DNA of 64,000 nucleotides from Thalassospira sp. MCCC 1A01148 (GTDB lineage: Bacteria > Pseudomonadota > Alphaproteobacteria > Rhodospirillales > Thalassospiraceae), in assembly GCF_001613795.1 (NCBI RefSeq), contig NZ_LPVZ01000001.1, positions 62,001 through 126,000 of the forward strand. The letters run 5' to 3'. The position numbers were made by a program, and so were the translations under genes. Below are positions 45,086 through 54,611 of this stretch, piece after piece. Position 1 is the stretch's first letter. Each line of letters begins with the position of its first letter. The notes below the pieces were generated by a model. The model was not told the DNA's origin, searched no databases, and saw only the letters and a list, made by a program, of their open reading frames with translations.

Positions 45086-45961
45086 TCAGTCTTGTAGTGG
45101 CGGGCCGTCTTTGCGGGTCACCCCGTACTTTGCGAGGATGCTGTCAAACAATCCATTCTCACGAATGGTGGTCAGGCCGGTATTGAGTTCGTTAAGCAGT
45201 GCTGCTGGATTTTTAGCATTGCGCGAAATGCAGGAATAATAGGGATTGTTGGAAATTATCTTGTCTTGAATAGACTTGATTCCGGGAAGCTGCCGGTCTG
45301 GATTGCGCAATTCGTGATCCATGGGGGCCTTGTAACTCAGGGCCACGTCCAGCCGGCGTGAAAGCAACATATCAATCAGTGTGGCTTCACTGTTGACCAG
45401 CAGCACATCCAGTCCGGCGTCACGTGCGGATGCCTCAAGGCTATAGCCGTTGACGATGCCAACGGTCATGTCCTGGGCGTCCTTGATTTCCTCAAGCGTT
45501 TTCAGGTTGTTGGTTCCGACGGCATAGAATGCCACCCGGACATGTCCCAGCAAATTGGAATAGAAAAACTCATCTTCACGTTCGGGCAGGTAGCTGCATG
45601 AACACAGTCCATCAACCTGACCGCTGTTGGCCATGAAATACGCCCGCCGCCACGGATAGAACGGTGTAATCAGGGTAATGTTACGTGTGGCAAAGGCAGC
45701 ACGCAAAATCTCGACATCATAGCCTGGCTTGGCTGGATCCTCGCCGATTTTGGATGGCGGAAACGGATTACAGGCAAGCGTAACGGTGTCTTGATTGCCG
45801 GGCGGAGAGATCAGTGTATTTTGCGCAGCGACCGGCGCTGCCCCATAGAAATACAGGAACAGTGCAAGACAGGCCGGGAAAAGCGAAAGGCGCAATACTA
45901 CGTCCACGTCGGCCAGAAGGCGACGCGAGAAAAGGTATGGGATAGAAGCAGCCCTTTTCAT
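45086..45961 (-). CDS. Orphan periplasmic solute-binding protein (family 3)
   Basis: A 291-residue SBP_bac_3-type protein with a signal peptide (SLFPACLALFLYFYGAAPVA). The mature region holds PFPPSKIGEDPAKPGYDVEI and a cysteine cluster, GLCSCSYLPE. A third Cys pair is NPYYSC. No transporter genes adjoin it. The protein may work as a sensor, or with a permease elsewhere. Confidence 0.72.
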   Translation of the reverse strand: MKRAASIPYLFSRRLLADVDVVLRLSLFPACLALFLYFYGAAPVAAQNTLISPPGNQDTVTLACNPFPPSKIGEDPAKPGYDVEILRAAFATRNITLITPFYPWRRAYFMANSGQVDGLCSCSYLPEREDEFFYSNLLGHVRVAFYAVGTNNLKTLEEIKDAQDMTVGIVNGYSLEASARDAGLDVLLVNSEATLIDMLLSRRLDVALSYKAPMDHELRNPDRQLPGIKSIQDKIISNNPYYSCISRNAKNPAALLNELNTGLTTIRENGLFDSILAKYGVTRKDGPPLQD

Positions 45962-46079
45962 CTCGACTACGCTTTAATTGTTCCAAATTCTATAGCGAGA
46001 TCAAAATACTAACAGGTTTATCGCCAATTGTGCGAACGGAATCTCGCACCGCAATCAAACGGTGGCACCGGGGCCAAAG

Positions 46080-46110
46080 AAAAAGGCCGGTGACAAGCAC
46101 CGGCCTTTTT
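46080..46110. terminator. Terminator of pckA (bidirectional form)
   Basis: AAAAAGGCCGGTG and CACCGGCCTTTTT form a 13-bp stem around ACAAG. It lies 19 bases after the pckA stop on the minus strand, and read in that direction the stem ends in a T run. Confidence 0.9.
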
Positions 46111-46128
46111 GCAGATTGACGCCTGATA

Positions 46129-47754
46129 TTATTCGGCGGCTTTTACTTCGGCACTGCTGCGAATTGCAGCGGCGCGTACACCGTCGTCAACATGTTCTTC
46201 GAACTTCGCGAAGTTCTTTTCGAACAGGCCAGTCAGGTTTGCTGCGGCCTTGTCATAGGCGGCTTTGTCCTTCCAGCTTTCGCGCGGGTTAAGCACGTCT
46301 GCCGGAATGTTGCCGCACGCCGTCGGATATTCCAGACCGAAGAACGGGTCGGTTGCGAATTCGGCATTTTCGAGATCACCATTCAGTGCTGCATTCAGCA
46401 GACCACGGGTGTAAGCGATCTTCATGCGCGAACCAACGCCATAGCCGCCACCGGACCAGCCGGTGTTGACAAGCCAGCAATTGGCTTCGTGCTTTTCCAT
46501 CATTTCGCCAAGCAGCTTGGCATAGACCGACGGATGACGCGGCATGAACGGCGCACCAAAGCAGGCAGAGAAGGCCGCAGTCGGTTCCTTGACACCTTTT
46601 TCGGTACCGGCAACTTTTGCGGTATAGCCCGACAGGAAGTGATACATCGCCTGTGCCGAGGACAGTTTTGCAATCGGGGGCAGAACCCCGAACGCATCAC
46701 AGGTCAGCATGATGATGTTTTTCGGATGGTTGCCACGGCCGTCTTCCGATGCATTCGGAATGAATTCGATCGGATAGGAAGAGCGGGTGTTTTCGGTGTG
46801 ACGGGCATCGTCGAGATCAAGCTCGCGCGACTGCTTGTTCATCACAACGTTTTCAAGCACGGTTCCGAAACGCTCGGTCGTGGCATGAATTTCCGGTTCG
46901 GCTTCTTTGGAAAGCTTGATGACTTTCGCATAGCAGCCGCCTTCGAAGTTAAACACGCCATCTTCGCCCCAGCCATGTTCGTCATCACCGATCAGGGTGC
47001 GCGACGCATCGGCAGAAAGGGTGGTTTTACCCGTGCCCGACAGGCCAAAGAAGATGGCGGTGTCGCCGTCCTTGCCCATATTGGCCGAGCAATGCATCGG
47101 CATGACGCCCTTGGCCGGCAGGATGTGGTTAAGAACCGAGAAGATCGACTTCTTCATTTCACCGGCATACCAAGTGCCGCCAATGATAACCATTTTGCGT
47201 TCGAAGCTGACCATCACGAAGACGTCGGAGCGGGTGCCGTCGACTTCCGGATCCGCCTGAAGGCCCGGTGCATGAAGAATGGTGAATTCTGGCGAGAAGT
47301 CGCGCAGTTCCTCTTTTTGCGGCTGGATAAACATGTTCCGCGCAAAAAGGTTATGCCATGCATTTTCGTTGATCACACGTACCGGCAGGCGGAAACGCGG
47401 ATCGGAACCGGCAAAGCAATCCTGAACGAACAGCTCGGTGCCCTGGAAATATGCGCGCACTTTCTGATACAGGCGCTCAAATACGTCCGGGCTGACCGGG
47501 CGGTTTACATCGCCCCAGTCAATATCTGCCTTGGTGCTTTCTTCTTCGACGATGAAGCGATCCAGCGGGGAACGGCCGGTATGTTCGCCGGTCAGGGCGA
47601 CAAAGGCACCGCCTTTGGCGATTTTACCTTCGTTGCGACGGATCGCATGTTCATAAAGGCCGGCAGCGTCGAGGTTCCAGTGAACGGCGCCAAGGTTTTT
47701 GAGGCCATGAGTTTCAAGGCCTACACGGCTGACAACGGGTCCTGATTGCAGCAC
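46129..47754 (-). CDS. pckA: Phosphoenolpyruvate carboxykinase (ATP)
   Basis: A 541-residue PEPCK of the ATP type. The substrate and P-loop regions are visible as [32 protein letters not shown] and [11 protein letters not shown], followed by IGDDEHGW and [10 protein letters not shown]. It drives gluconeogenesis from oxaloacetate. The GTG at 47754 is preferred because AGGAGAG lies 4 bases before it; the upstream in-frame region is the leader. ChvI/ChvG and the PTS lie elsewhere in this window and could be part of the same carbon control, but no direct link is visible. Confidence 0.95.
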   Translation of the reverse strand: MLQSGPVVSRVGLETHGLKNLGAVHWNLDAAGLYEHAIRRNEGKIAKGGAFVALTGEHTGRSPLDRFIVEEESTKADIDWGDVNRPVSPDVFERLYQKVRAYFQGTELFVQDCFAGSDPRFRLPVRVINENAWHNLFARNMFIQPQKEELRDFSPEFTILHAPGLQADPEVDGTRSDVFVMVSFERKMVIIGGTWYAGEMKKSIFSVLNHILPAKGVMPMHCSANMGKDGDTAIFFGLSGTGKTTLSADASRTLIGDDEHGWGEDGVFNFEGGCYAKVIKLSKEAEPEIHATTERFGTVLENVVMNKQSRELDLDDARHTENTRSSYPIEFIPNASEDGRGNHPKNIIMLTCDAFGVLPPIAKLSSAQAMYHFLSGYTAKVAGTEKGVKEPTAAFSACFGAPFMPRHPSVYAKLLGEMMEKHEANCWLVNTGWSGGGYGVGSRMKIAYTRGLLNAALNGDLENAEFATDPFFGLEYPTACGNIPADVLNPRESWKDKAAYDKAAANLTGLFEKNFAKFEEHVDDGVRAAAIRSSAEVKAAE

Positions 47755-47894
47755 GAATCTCTCCTGGTGGGAATTAAAAGAGCTGGGGGTTAATGTCCTA
47801 TTCCACACAACAAATTGTGGGTAATTCATTGCGTTGAGACATATTGTTACAAAGGTGTCTTAAAAGCAACCGCTCCTTTTGCCTAATACCTAGG

Positions 47895-47910
47895 AAAACG
47901 TAAGCGTTTT
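47895..47910. promoter_or_regulatory. Dyad in the pckA upstream region
   Basis: AAAACG-TAAG-CGTTTT is a perfect 6-4-6 dyad about 140 bases upstream of the pckA start, next to TGCGTTTGCG. The shape is similar to LacI-family operators. Its binder is unknown. Confidence 0.35.
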
Positions 47911-47974
47911 TGCGTTTGCGAAAATTACCTTTTCAGGGTCGCGGGTTTAATGTTCGGAATGCAAATAGTCCGAT

Positions 47975-48727
47975 TTATGCGCGTGATTTTTTGCACATTT
48001 CGACCAAAATATCGCGTGCGTCACCCGGAGTCCGGATCGGTGCGGGGAAGTCGATTCTGAGCATGTCGGGATTGCCTGTCTTGGCGGTCAAAACCATGCC
48101 GTCGCAATCAATCGCATGCATCTTCCATCCCGTGTTCGGGTCGGCGTTGCTGAAATGCCCGACGATGTCGCAAAGTGCATCAAGATGATCAGCATTCATA
48201 TGGGCAACGATATCGTCATGCCCGTCAGTCAGTGCCTGACAGTCCGGCAGGATCAGTTTATCGCCAGGCAGGCGGCGTTGTTTGCCAAATCCGCCAACCC
48301 AGTAGGCTGCATCGACAGAAACCCGATAGAACCCGAAATCGGCAAAGTCGGCATACTGGGCAGCATCCGGATTGGCGCGCAGATAGCACGCGCGAATTGC
48401 CGGGGCATCATCACGCACAGCACGCCCAAATACGGTCAGACGTGCCGTATCCGTTTCAATCATCGCAGCCCCGTCTGCCAAAGTTGGCGGCGGGGTAAAC
48501 AAAAGGGAAACCCGGTCGTCGGCCAGAATGTGACGGGTGTGATCTGCCAGTTCGGAAATCAGCAACAGCGGGGTGCCGTCGATGTAAATGGCCGGAACCA
48601 CCATCGAGGTGACGGGCCAGCCGTCTTCGACCTGCTTGTGGCCAATTGCAATTGTTGCCAGGGTCGCGTGGTTTGCAGCGCGCATCAAATGACGCAGTGA
48701 TGTTGCAGAAGCTGTGCTTTCTGACAT
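47975..48727 (-). CDS. Pyridoxamine 5'-phosphate oxidase-like protein with DUF2470 (HugZ type)
   Basis: A 250-residue protein. The split-barrel FMN-binding domain shows HATLATIAIG, DGWPVTSMVVPAIYIDGT and LLLISELADHTRHILADDRV. The C-terminal DUF2470 domain has IVAHMNADHLDALCDIVG, with the heme-site type His pair. Homologues such as HugZ degrade heme for iron, but others are of unknown role and no heme uptake genes are here. The ATG at 48727 fits the family start. Confidence 0.83.
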   Translation of the reverse strand: MSESTASATSLRHLMRAANHATLATIAIGHKQVEDGWPVTSMVVPAIYIDGTPLLLISELADHTRHILADDRVSLLFTPPPTLADGAAMIETDTARLTVFGRAVRDDAPAIRACYLRANPDAAQYADFADFGFYRVSVDAAYWVGGFGKQRRLPGDKLILPDCQALTDGHDDIVAHMNADHLDALCDIVGHFSNADPNTGWKMHAIDCDGMVLTAKTGNPDMLRIDFPAPIRTPGDARDILVEMCKKSRA

Positions 48728-48812
48728 TCCCGGTTCCTTCTTTGTCTTATGGCAAACTAATTGCCGCAATCAGGTCGGGCAAGTGGTTGAAAGAAGAAGC
48801 ACCGGCAGGGGA

Positions 48813-49001
48813 TCAGTCTTGACTGGACTTGGCGGGAGTGTTGGCCTTGCGCTTTTGCGCGCTGGCGATAACGCGCTTTTTGGCACCGTCGCTCATACTC
48901 ATCCAGGCGCCGATTTCATCACCGGTGCGATAACACCCCATACAATGGCCCGCTTTCGGGTCGAGCACACAGGTGCCAATGCAAGGCGATTTGATGGGCA
49001 T
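48813..49001 (-). CDS. DUF1289 small cysteine protein
   Basis: A 62-residue protein with the DUF1289 pattern SPCIGTCVLDPKAGHCMGCY and RTGDEIGAW. The four Cys are placed as for a metal or Fe-S site. It starts MPIKSPCIG at 49001. The family is widespread in Proteobacteria without a known function. Confidence 0.85.
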   Translation of the reverse strand: MPIKSPCIGTCVLDPKAGHCMGCYRTGDEIGAWMSMSDGAKKRVIASAQKRKANTPAKSSQD

Positions 49002-49136
49002 GATGATGGGCCTATAACCGGAAAAACAGGATTTCAGCGCCATAAAAAGCAGTTTCGCGCGCAGCAATCAAGTGGGGGATCGTGCTGCGCGCGAAACAAA
49101 ATCGTTTATGGCCGTTTGTGGTCTAAACCTTGTCGG

Positions 49137-49334
49137 TTAGAGGCGATTGAACCATTCGCGGACCTGACGGTCAGCTTCTTCGCGTTCAATGCCATAAGCT
49201 TCCTGAATCCGGCCGACCAGTTTGTCTTGCTGGCCATCAATGGCATCGACATCATCGTCGGTCAGGCGACCCCATTGTTTTTTAATGTCACCGGTAAGCT
49301 GTTTCCAACGTCCTTCGATTTGGTCCCAATTCAT
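49137..49334 (-). CDS. CsbD-family stress protein
   Basis: A 65-residue CsbD-like protein starting MNWDQIEGRWKQLTGDIKK, with the family motif WGRLTDDDVDAIDGQQDKL. CAGGAGA precedes its ATG. CsbD proteins are abundant in stress, but their mechanism is unclear. It is divergent from the methyltransferase gene that follows. Confidence 0.92.
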   Translation of the reverse strand: MNWDQIEGRWKQLTGDIKKQWGRLTDDDVDAIDGQQDKLVGRIQEAYGIEREEADRQVREWFNRL

Positions 49335-49573
49335 GATTGTCTCCTGCTTTGGTTTGAGGTTTGCTCGATCAAGGGATGTTGTGCCCTTTGTATGATTCAA
49401 CGAAACAGCCGCATTCTTGTTCCAGCTTGTTTGGCCCGGCGGGACACAGCATTGCCAGTGGTGTGCTTGCCTTATGGGGCCTGTGGGGGTATAGCCCCTA
49501 CAGTTTCTGTTCATGGAGTTGTTTTCGCACCGGCCCGTATCGGCGGGCTGTGTTGTGCGGTACGGAGGAAGAT

Positions 49574-50191
49574 ATGCGCGGCTATTTCGGGATTGGAATT
49601 GAAGGGGCAAGCAAGCCTTTGAATGTGGGCACCCTGTTTCGTTCCGCCCACGCCTTTGGCGCAAGCTTTGCGTTTACGGTGGATGCAGCGTTTCGACAGG
49701 AACGCTCCAACATTACCGACACGTCAAAGTCGGGCGAACAGATGCCCTATTACCATTTCCCGGATCACGACAACATGTTGCTGCCATCGGGGTGCCGCTT
49801 GGTTGGCATTGAACTGACCCCCGATGCGATTGAGCTGCCAAGCTTCAAGCATCCGTCGCAGGCCGCCTATATTCTTGGCCCGGAACGCGGAAACCTGTCT
49901 GATGAAATGCAGGAAAAATGCGATTTCATCATCAAGATCCCGATGAGCTTCTGTGTCAATGTGGCGATTGCCGCCAATATCGTGATGTATGACCGCCTGA
50001 TCAATCTCGGCCGGTTTGCGCCGCGCCCGGTGCGCGCTGGTGGCCCGACCGAACCAAAGCCCGAAGGACAGTATGGCGGCTGGATTTCTCGGACCCGTGA
50101 AAAGCGCAAGGGTGATCCGGAAAAGTTCCGCCAGGCCCCGCCGCCGGATTATTCGGTGATTGACGGTTCGCTTGATGACGACGACGCCTAG
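49574..50191 (+). CDS. SpoU/TrmH-family RNA methyltransferase
   Basis: A 205-residue SPOUT methyltransferase. Motif 1 is LNVGTLFRSAHAFGAS, motif 2 ILGPERGNLSDEM, and motif 3 KIPMSFCVNVAIAANIVMYD, where the Asn-Val-Ala-Ile pattern supplies the AdoMet knot. GGAGGAAG precedes the ATG at 49574. It probably makes a 2'-O-methyl on tRNA or rRNA. The substrate cannot be named. Confidence 0.87.
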   Translation: MRGYFGIGIEGASKPLNVGTLFRSAHAFGASFAFTVDAAFRQERSNITDTSKSGEQMPYYHFPDHDNMLLPSGCRLVGIELTPDAIELPSFKHPSQAAYILGPERGNLSDEMQEKCDFIIKIPMSFCVNVAIAANIVMYDRLINLGRFAPRPVRAGGPTEPKPEGQYGGWISRTREKRKGDPEKFRQAPPPDYSVIDGSLDDDDA

Positions 50192-50201
50192 AGCGCATCT
50201 A

Positions 50202-51128
50202 TCAGGAGTTTGGCAGGTGGTTGGCCTGTTCGAGCTGTTGGTGGGCATAGCGGGCAGGCGGTTGCCCTACCTTGCGCGAAAAGGCCACGCTAAACGCGCT
50301 GGTTGATCCATACCCGACTTTTTCGGCAATTTCCGCAAGGTTGTATTCGCGCTGTCGCAGCATGGATTTGGCAAGTGATATCCGCCAGTTCAAAATATAT
50401 TCCATGGGTGCCAGACCCAGCTTGCGATTGAATTTTGTAAAGAAGGCGGAACGCGACATTCCTGCTGCCCGCGCAAGATCAGCAACCGTCCAGACGGTTT
50501 GTGGTGCTGCGTGGATTTGACGCAGGGCGCGGGCGATTTTCGGGTCTGAAAGCCCTTTTACCAGCCCTTTGCTGTCACTGGTTTCACCGGCCGAACGCAA
50601 AGTTTCAATCAGCAATACCTGTAGCAGATGATCAAGAACAACATCGCGTGCCGGGCGCGCAGCCAGTGCTTCTTCGCGCACCAGTTTGGCAATGTTTTCA
50701 AGGCGTCGTTCTTTGCGCACGACAAAAAAGTCCGGCAACAAGGAAACCAGTAATTCAGCATCCGGTGCACCAAACTGGCAGTAACCGATCAGGAGCCGGA
50801 CGTCTGGTGCGCAATCGGTTTGTCCCAGCCGAACAGTTGCGTTTGCTTGAACAACCGGTTCGGTCTCCAGGCCGACGGGGGCGTGTGGATTGTTGCTCGA
50901 CATTGCAAAATTGTAGGCTGCCGGAACAAGCACAAAATCCCCGTCCTCAAGATTAATCGGGTCATGCCCGTCGACATCGAGAAAACAGCTTCCGGCAAGG
51001 ACCAAGCAGTAAAAGGCGTTGCCAACTTCGCTGCGTTGGACGCGCCACGCACCGGATGCATCGACCTGCTTCGAATGGCGGGCACTTGGTTGAAGCAGTG
51101 CGATCATTTCGGCAAGGGGATCGGGCAA
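50202..51128 (-). CDS. AraC-family transcriptional regulator
   Basis: A 308-residue regulator: an N-terminal cupin-like domain (DFVLVPAAYNFAMSS) and a C-terminal double HTH with LARAAGMSRSAFFTKFNRKL then LAEIAEKVGYGSTSAFSVAF. It is divergent from a short-chain dehydrogenase gene across 100 bases and likely controls it. Confidence 0.87.
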   Translation of the reverse strand: MPDPLAEMIALLQPSARHSKQVDASGAWRVQRSEVGNAFYCLVLAGSCFLDVDGHDPINLEDGDFVLVPAAYNFAMSSNNPHAPVGLETEPVVQANATVRLGQTDCAPDVRLLIGYCQFGAPDAELLVSLLPDFFVVRKERRLENIAKLVREEALAARPARDVVLDHLLQVLLIETLRSAGETSDSKGLVKGLSDPKIARALRQIHAAPQTVWTVADLARAAGMSRSAFFTKFNRKLGLAPMEYILNWRISLAKSMLRQREYNLAEIAEKVGYGSTSAFSVAFSRKVGQPPARYAHQQLEQANHLPNS

Positions 51129-51228
51129 TCTGTACTCTCACTAAATAAACATGGACTTCCTGTTATAGTACGTACAGTTTCTGACGTCTAGGATGTGCCC
51201 ATTCCAATTGCGAAAATGAGGCACCGAT

Positions 51229-51978
51229 ATGAATAGCGTAATGATCACCGGATGTTCTTCAGGGTTCGGCCATGCGATTGCGTGCGCCTTTCTGGACCGT
51301 GGCTGGCGGGTGGTTGCAACCATGCGCACCCCGCGCGCCGACCTTTTTCCGGCATCGGAGAACCTTCTTGTTTTACCCTTTGATGTGACTGACGAGGACA
51401 GCATCGGACGTGCGGTCGCAGCGGCCGGACAGATTGATGTGCTGGTCAATAATGCCGGGATTGGGTGGCTGAATGCGTTGGAAGGGACGTCAGATGACGT
51501 CATCCGCACGATTTTTGAAACCAACACATTTGGGACAATGGCAATGACCCGCGAGGTGCTGGCGCAATTTCGCGCGCAAGGATCGGGCGTGGTTATCAAT
51601 GTGTCGTCGTCAACAGCTTTGGCGCCGATGGATCTGCTGTCGGTCTATGGCGCGAGCAAGGCGGCGGTAAACCATTTCACCGAAACACTGGCGCTTGAGC
51701 TGCCGCCGTTTGGCATTCGGGCGCGGTTGGTCGTCCCGGGGCATGCGCCAGAAACACCGTTCGGGACCACGGCTAAACTGCGCATCAAAGATGCCGGTGG
51801 TTTCCCCGAAGCATATCAGGATCATGTTACCAAGGTTTTTGCCAAGCTTGAGCAATCATCAGACGGTTTGATGACCACAGTCGAAGACGTAGTGGATGCT
51901 GTCTGGCAGGCGGCAACCGACCCGGACAGTCCCATTCGGATACTTGCAGGTGCCGATACCAAGGCGATCGTTGGCTGA
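51229..51978 (+). CDS. Short-chain dehydrogenase/reductase
   Basis: A 249-residue SDR. The nucleotide motif is TGCSSGFGHAIACAFL, the structural motif NNAGIGW, and the catalytic Ser-Tyr-Lys lie in NVSSSTALAP and YGASKAAVNHF. The substrate is unknown. It is divergent from the AraC gene, which is its likely regulator. Confidence 0.87.
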   Translation: MNSVMITGCSSGFGHAIACAFLDRGWRVVATMRTPRADLFPASENLLVLPFDVTDEDSIGRAVAAAGQIDVLVNNAGIGWLNALEGTSDDVIRTIFETNTFGTMAMTREVLAQFRAQGSGVVINVSSSTALAPMDLLSVYGASKAAVNHFTETLALELPPFGIRARLVVPGHAPETPFGTTAKLRIKDAGGFPEAYQDHVTKVFAKLEQSSDGLMTTVEDVVDAVWQAATDPDSPIRILAGADTKAIVG

Positions 51979-52004
51979 GATTGTCCGGCAGCCCCAAAAA
52001 GAAA

Positions 52005-52039
52005 AGCAACGGCCGCGAGGGAGGAGCGCGGCCGTTGCT
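52005..52039 (-). terminator. Terminator of trpEG
   Basis: AGCAACGGCCGCG and CGCGGCCGTTGCT form a perfect 13-bp stem with a 9-base loop. Read on the minus strand it is followed by TTTTCTTTTT. It may also stop transcription from the opposing SDR gene. Confidence 0.88.
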
Positions 52040-52118
52040 GTGTTTGATCTGCGGGTTTGCGGTGCCTTTACAGGGGGGGGCTTGGCACGCCACGCAGATC
52101 AGGGTGTCGTGATGGGTG

Positions 52119-54383
52119 TCAGGCGGCCTTGTGATCGGTCGCTGTATCTTCCTTGTTTGTCGTGTCGTCCTGTTCGGGTTCTTCGATCTCGTCATCAGGG
52201 CGCTGGCCATGCGGGTTGCGCAAAAGGTTTGCGATCATGCGCATGCCGACATCGCCCTGAAGGGTGAGCAGGCTTTCAGGGTGGAACTGAACGGCACTGA
52301 TCGGCAGGCTTTTGTGGCGGATTCCCATGATGACGCCATCGTCACTGCGCGCGGTGACTTCGATATCCGCTGGCATTTCAGCCGCCTTGGCAAACAGGGA
52401 ATGGTAGCGCCCGACAACGATGTCTTCGGGCAGTCCATCAAACAGCGGATCGGTTGTATCGAGTTTCACCTTTGACGGTTTGCCATGCATCGGTGTGACA
52501 AGTTGCCCCAGTGATCCGCCAAAGAATTCGACAATTCCCTGTAATCCAAGGCAAACCCCGAACACCGGCAGCCCGGCAGCAAGAGCGCGTTCGATACTAT
52601 CACGCAGGTGATAGTCTTCCGGGCGCCCGGGACCCGGCGACAGGAACACCAGATCAGGTTTGAAATCCTCGAACGCCTGATCGGGGAAGCCCGGACGAAG
52701 TGTGAGGGTTTCTGCCCCCGTGGCGCGGATGTAACTGGCAAGGTTCTGCACAAAGCTGTCTTCGTGATCGATCAGCAGCACGCGTTTGCCAACGCCAGAT
52801 ACCGTCGGATCAAGGGGAAGCTCATCCTTGGCATCGCGGGTGACGGCATCAATCATTGCCGATGCCTTCAGCACGGTTTCGGCTTCTTCGGCGTCCGGTT
52901 CGCTATCAAACAGAAGCGTCGCGCCAGCCCGGACTTCGGCGACACCCTGTTTAAGGCGGACAGTACGCAGCGTCAGGCCAGTGTTCAGATCGCCATTGCA
53001 CAAAACCGCCCCAATCGCCCCGCCATACCAGGCGCGGGAACTGCGTTCGACGGTTTCGATATGTTTCATCGCGGCGCGTTTGGGCGCGCCGGTCACGGTC
53101 ACGGCCCAGCAATGGGTCAGGAAGGCATCGAGCGCATCAAACCCGTCACGCAGGCGGCCTTCGACGTGATCGACCGTGTGGATCAGGCGCGAATACATTT
53201 CGATCTGACGCCGACCCAGAATGCGGATGCTGCCCGGTTTGCAGACGCGCGCCTTGTCGTTGCGGTCGACATCGGTGCACATGGTGAGTTCCGATTCTTC
53301 CTTGGCGGAGTTCAAAAGAGTTCGGATGTTTTCGGCATCCTCAATCGCGTCGCGGCCACGCGCGATGGTGCCGGAAATCGGGCAGGTTTCGATACGCTGT
53401 CCCTTGACCCGGACATACATTTCCGGCGATGCGCCAATCAGATGTTCACCGTCCCCGAGATTGATCAGGAAGCCATAGGGCGCAGGGTTGCGACGTTTGA
53501 GGCGCCGGAAGATTTCCGATGGCCTGGTATCGCACGGGGTGCGGAAAACGCGGCTTGGCACGACTTCGAACAATTCCCCACGGGCAAAGCGTTGCTTGGC
53601 GTCGTCAACAATGGCGGCATATTCGCCTTGTTTCATATCGTTTTCGATGGTGGCGTTGTTGCCACGTGATGGCGGGTGGGGTTGGGAAATGCGCTCAAGA
53701 CCCGCAGTGCTGCGGCCATCGGGTGCGATAAATTCATAATCAAAGCGGGTCGCCACGTGCGAGGCATGGTCGACTGTCACCAGTTGATCGGGCAGGAACA
53801 GGTGGATGTCCTTATGATCGGCCGGGCGGTCCTGAGCCAGATTGATCTGTTCGAAATGAAGCGCGATGTCATAGCCAAACGCCCCATAAAGCCCAAGCCG
53901 TTCATCGCCCTTGTGCCCGAACAGATCGCGCAGTGCGCGAACAACGGAAAACAGGCTGGGTTGCTGGCTGCGTTCTTCTTCGGGGAACCAGGCGGCGGGT
54001 TTTTTGACCACGCCATAAAGCCCGTCTTCGCCGTTGGTCAGGCTTTCGACATGGGGATGGTTTTCAAGCGCCGCTGAAATGGTATCCAGCAATACCTGCC
54101 CGCGATCATTCAGTGCATGCACCGCAAAGCCGCGTTCACGCCCGACAATTTCAAGCGGCGGGGCATCAAAACCCATATCCCAGCGTGAATAGCGCCCCGG
54201 AAACTCATAGCTTGAAGACAGCAACACACCCTTGGTGCCATCAAGGGCATCAATCAGGCCCTCGGTTGCGTTTTCGTATGGCATTTCGGTCATGCGGCGA
54301 ATGACCGAAACACCGCCATCGGTGGTATAGCGATATTCGCTGCTGTCAGCGGAAATGCCGGTTTGGCTTGTCGGGGTCGTCAC
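52119..54383 (-). CDS. trpEG: Fused anthranilate synthase (TrpE-TrpG)
   Basis: A 754-residue fusion. The N-terminal TrpE half has the Trp-binding region LLSSSYEFPGRYSRWDMGFD and the chorismate-site CPISGTIARGRDAIEDAENI. The C-terminal glutaminase, from about residue 525, has the nucleophile Cys in PVFGVCLGLQGI and the His in AVQFHPES. Fusion of both subunits is typical of alphaproteobacteria. Expression is predicted to be attenuated by the Trp leader upstream. TrpF is encoded three genes away; trpA, B, C and D were not seen. Confidence 0.95.
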   Translation of the reverse strand: MTTPTSQTGISADSSEYRYTTDGGVSVIRRMTEMPYENATEGLIDALDGTKGVLLSSSYEFPGRYSRWDMGFDAPPLEIVGRERGFAVHALNDRGQVLLDTISAALENHPHVESLTNGEDGLYGVVKKPAAWFPEEERSQQPSLFSVVRALRDLFGHKGDERLGLYGAFGYDIALHFEQINLAQDRPADHKDIHLFLPDQLVTVDHASHVATRFDYEFIAPDGRSTAGLERISQPHPPSRGNNATIENDMKQGEYAAIVDDAKQRFARGELFEVVPSRVFRTPCDTRPSEIFRRLKRRNPAPYGFLINLGDGEHLIGASPEMYVRVKGQRIETCPISGTIARGRDAIEDAENIRTLLNSAKEESELTMCTDVDRNDKARVCKPGSIRILGRRQIEMYSRLIHTVDHVEGRLRDGFDALDAFLTHCWAVTVTGAPKRAAMKHIETVERSSRAWYGGAIGAVLCNGDLNTGLTLRTVRLKQGVAEVRAGATLLFDSEPDAEEAETVLKASAMIDAVTRDAKDELPLDPTVSGVGKRVLLIDHEDSFVQNLASYIRATGAETLTLRPGFPDQAFEDFKPDLVFLSPGPGRPEDYHLRDSIERALAAGLPVFGVCLGLQGIVEFFGGSLGQLVTPMHGKPSKVKLDTTDPLFDGLPEDIVVGRYHSLFAKAAEMPADIEVTARSDDGVIMGIRHKSLPISAVQFHPESLLTLQGDVGMRMIANLLRNPHGQRPDDEIEEPEQDDTTNKEDTATDHKAA

Positions 54384-54454
54384 GTCTTTTTACTCCTGTG
54401 TGGGCCTTTCGCCGCAGGAGCAATGTGATCTAAAGACAGGGAAGAAGAAGTCTG

Positions 54455-54487
54455 AAAACACAAAGCCGCCTGCAAGAATGAGGCGGC
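54455..54487 (-). terminator. trp attenuator terminator hairpin
   Basis: On the minus strand GCCGCCT and AGGCGGC pair around a 9-base loop and are followed by TTTGTGTTTT. The upstream stem half overlaps the antiterminator element, so the two structures exclude each other. Confidence 0.8.
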
Positions 54488-54517
54488 CGGTATGTTCAGG
54501 GCATGATTTTGGCCGCC
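54482..54517 (-). promoter_or_regulatory. trp antiterminator pairing
   Basis: GGCGGCC (minus strand, 54517-54511) just after the leader peptide stop can pair with GGCCGCC (54488-54482), which includes bases of the terminator stem. Ribosome stalling at the three Trp codons would favour this pairing and expression of trpEG. Confidence 0.7.
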
Positions 54518-54520
54518 CGC

Positions 54521-54580
54521 TTAAGCGAGCCACCACCAATGATTTGCAATGCGGGTCGGGTTCATGCCGTGTGTTTTCAT
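54521..54580 (-). CDS. trpL: trp leader peptide
   Basis: A 19-residue leader, MKTHGMNPTRIANHWWWLA, with three consecutive Trp codons just before the stop. It lies 137 bases upstream of trpEG, and the antiterminator and terminator hairpins begin right after its stop. The form is that of classical Trp attenuation control, in which charged tRNA-Trp decides termination. Confidence 0.88.
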   Translation of the reverse strand: MKTHGMNPTRIANHWWWLA

Positions 54581-54611
54581 AGCTCAACCATGTGCCCAAA
54601 AAAACCGGGCG

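Noticed and set aside
46192-47745. 517-codon open frame on the plus strand opposite pckA
   Set aside because: It is the antisense of a complete PEPCK gene and shows no family features.
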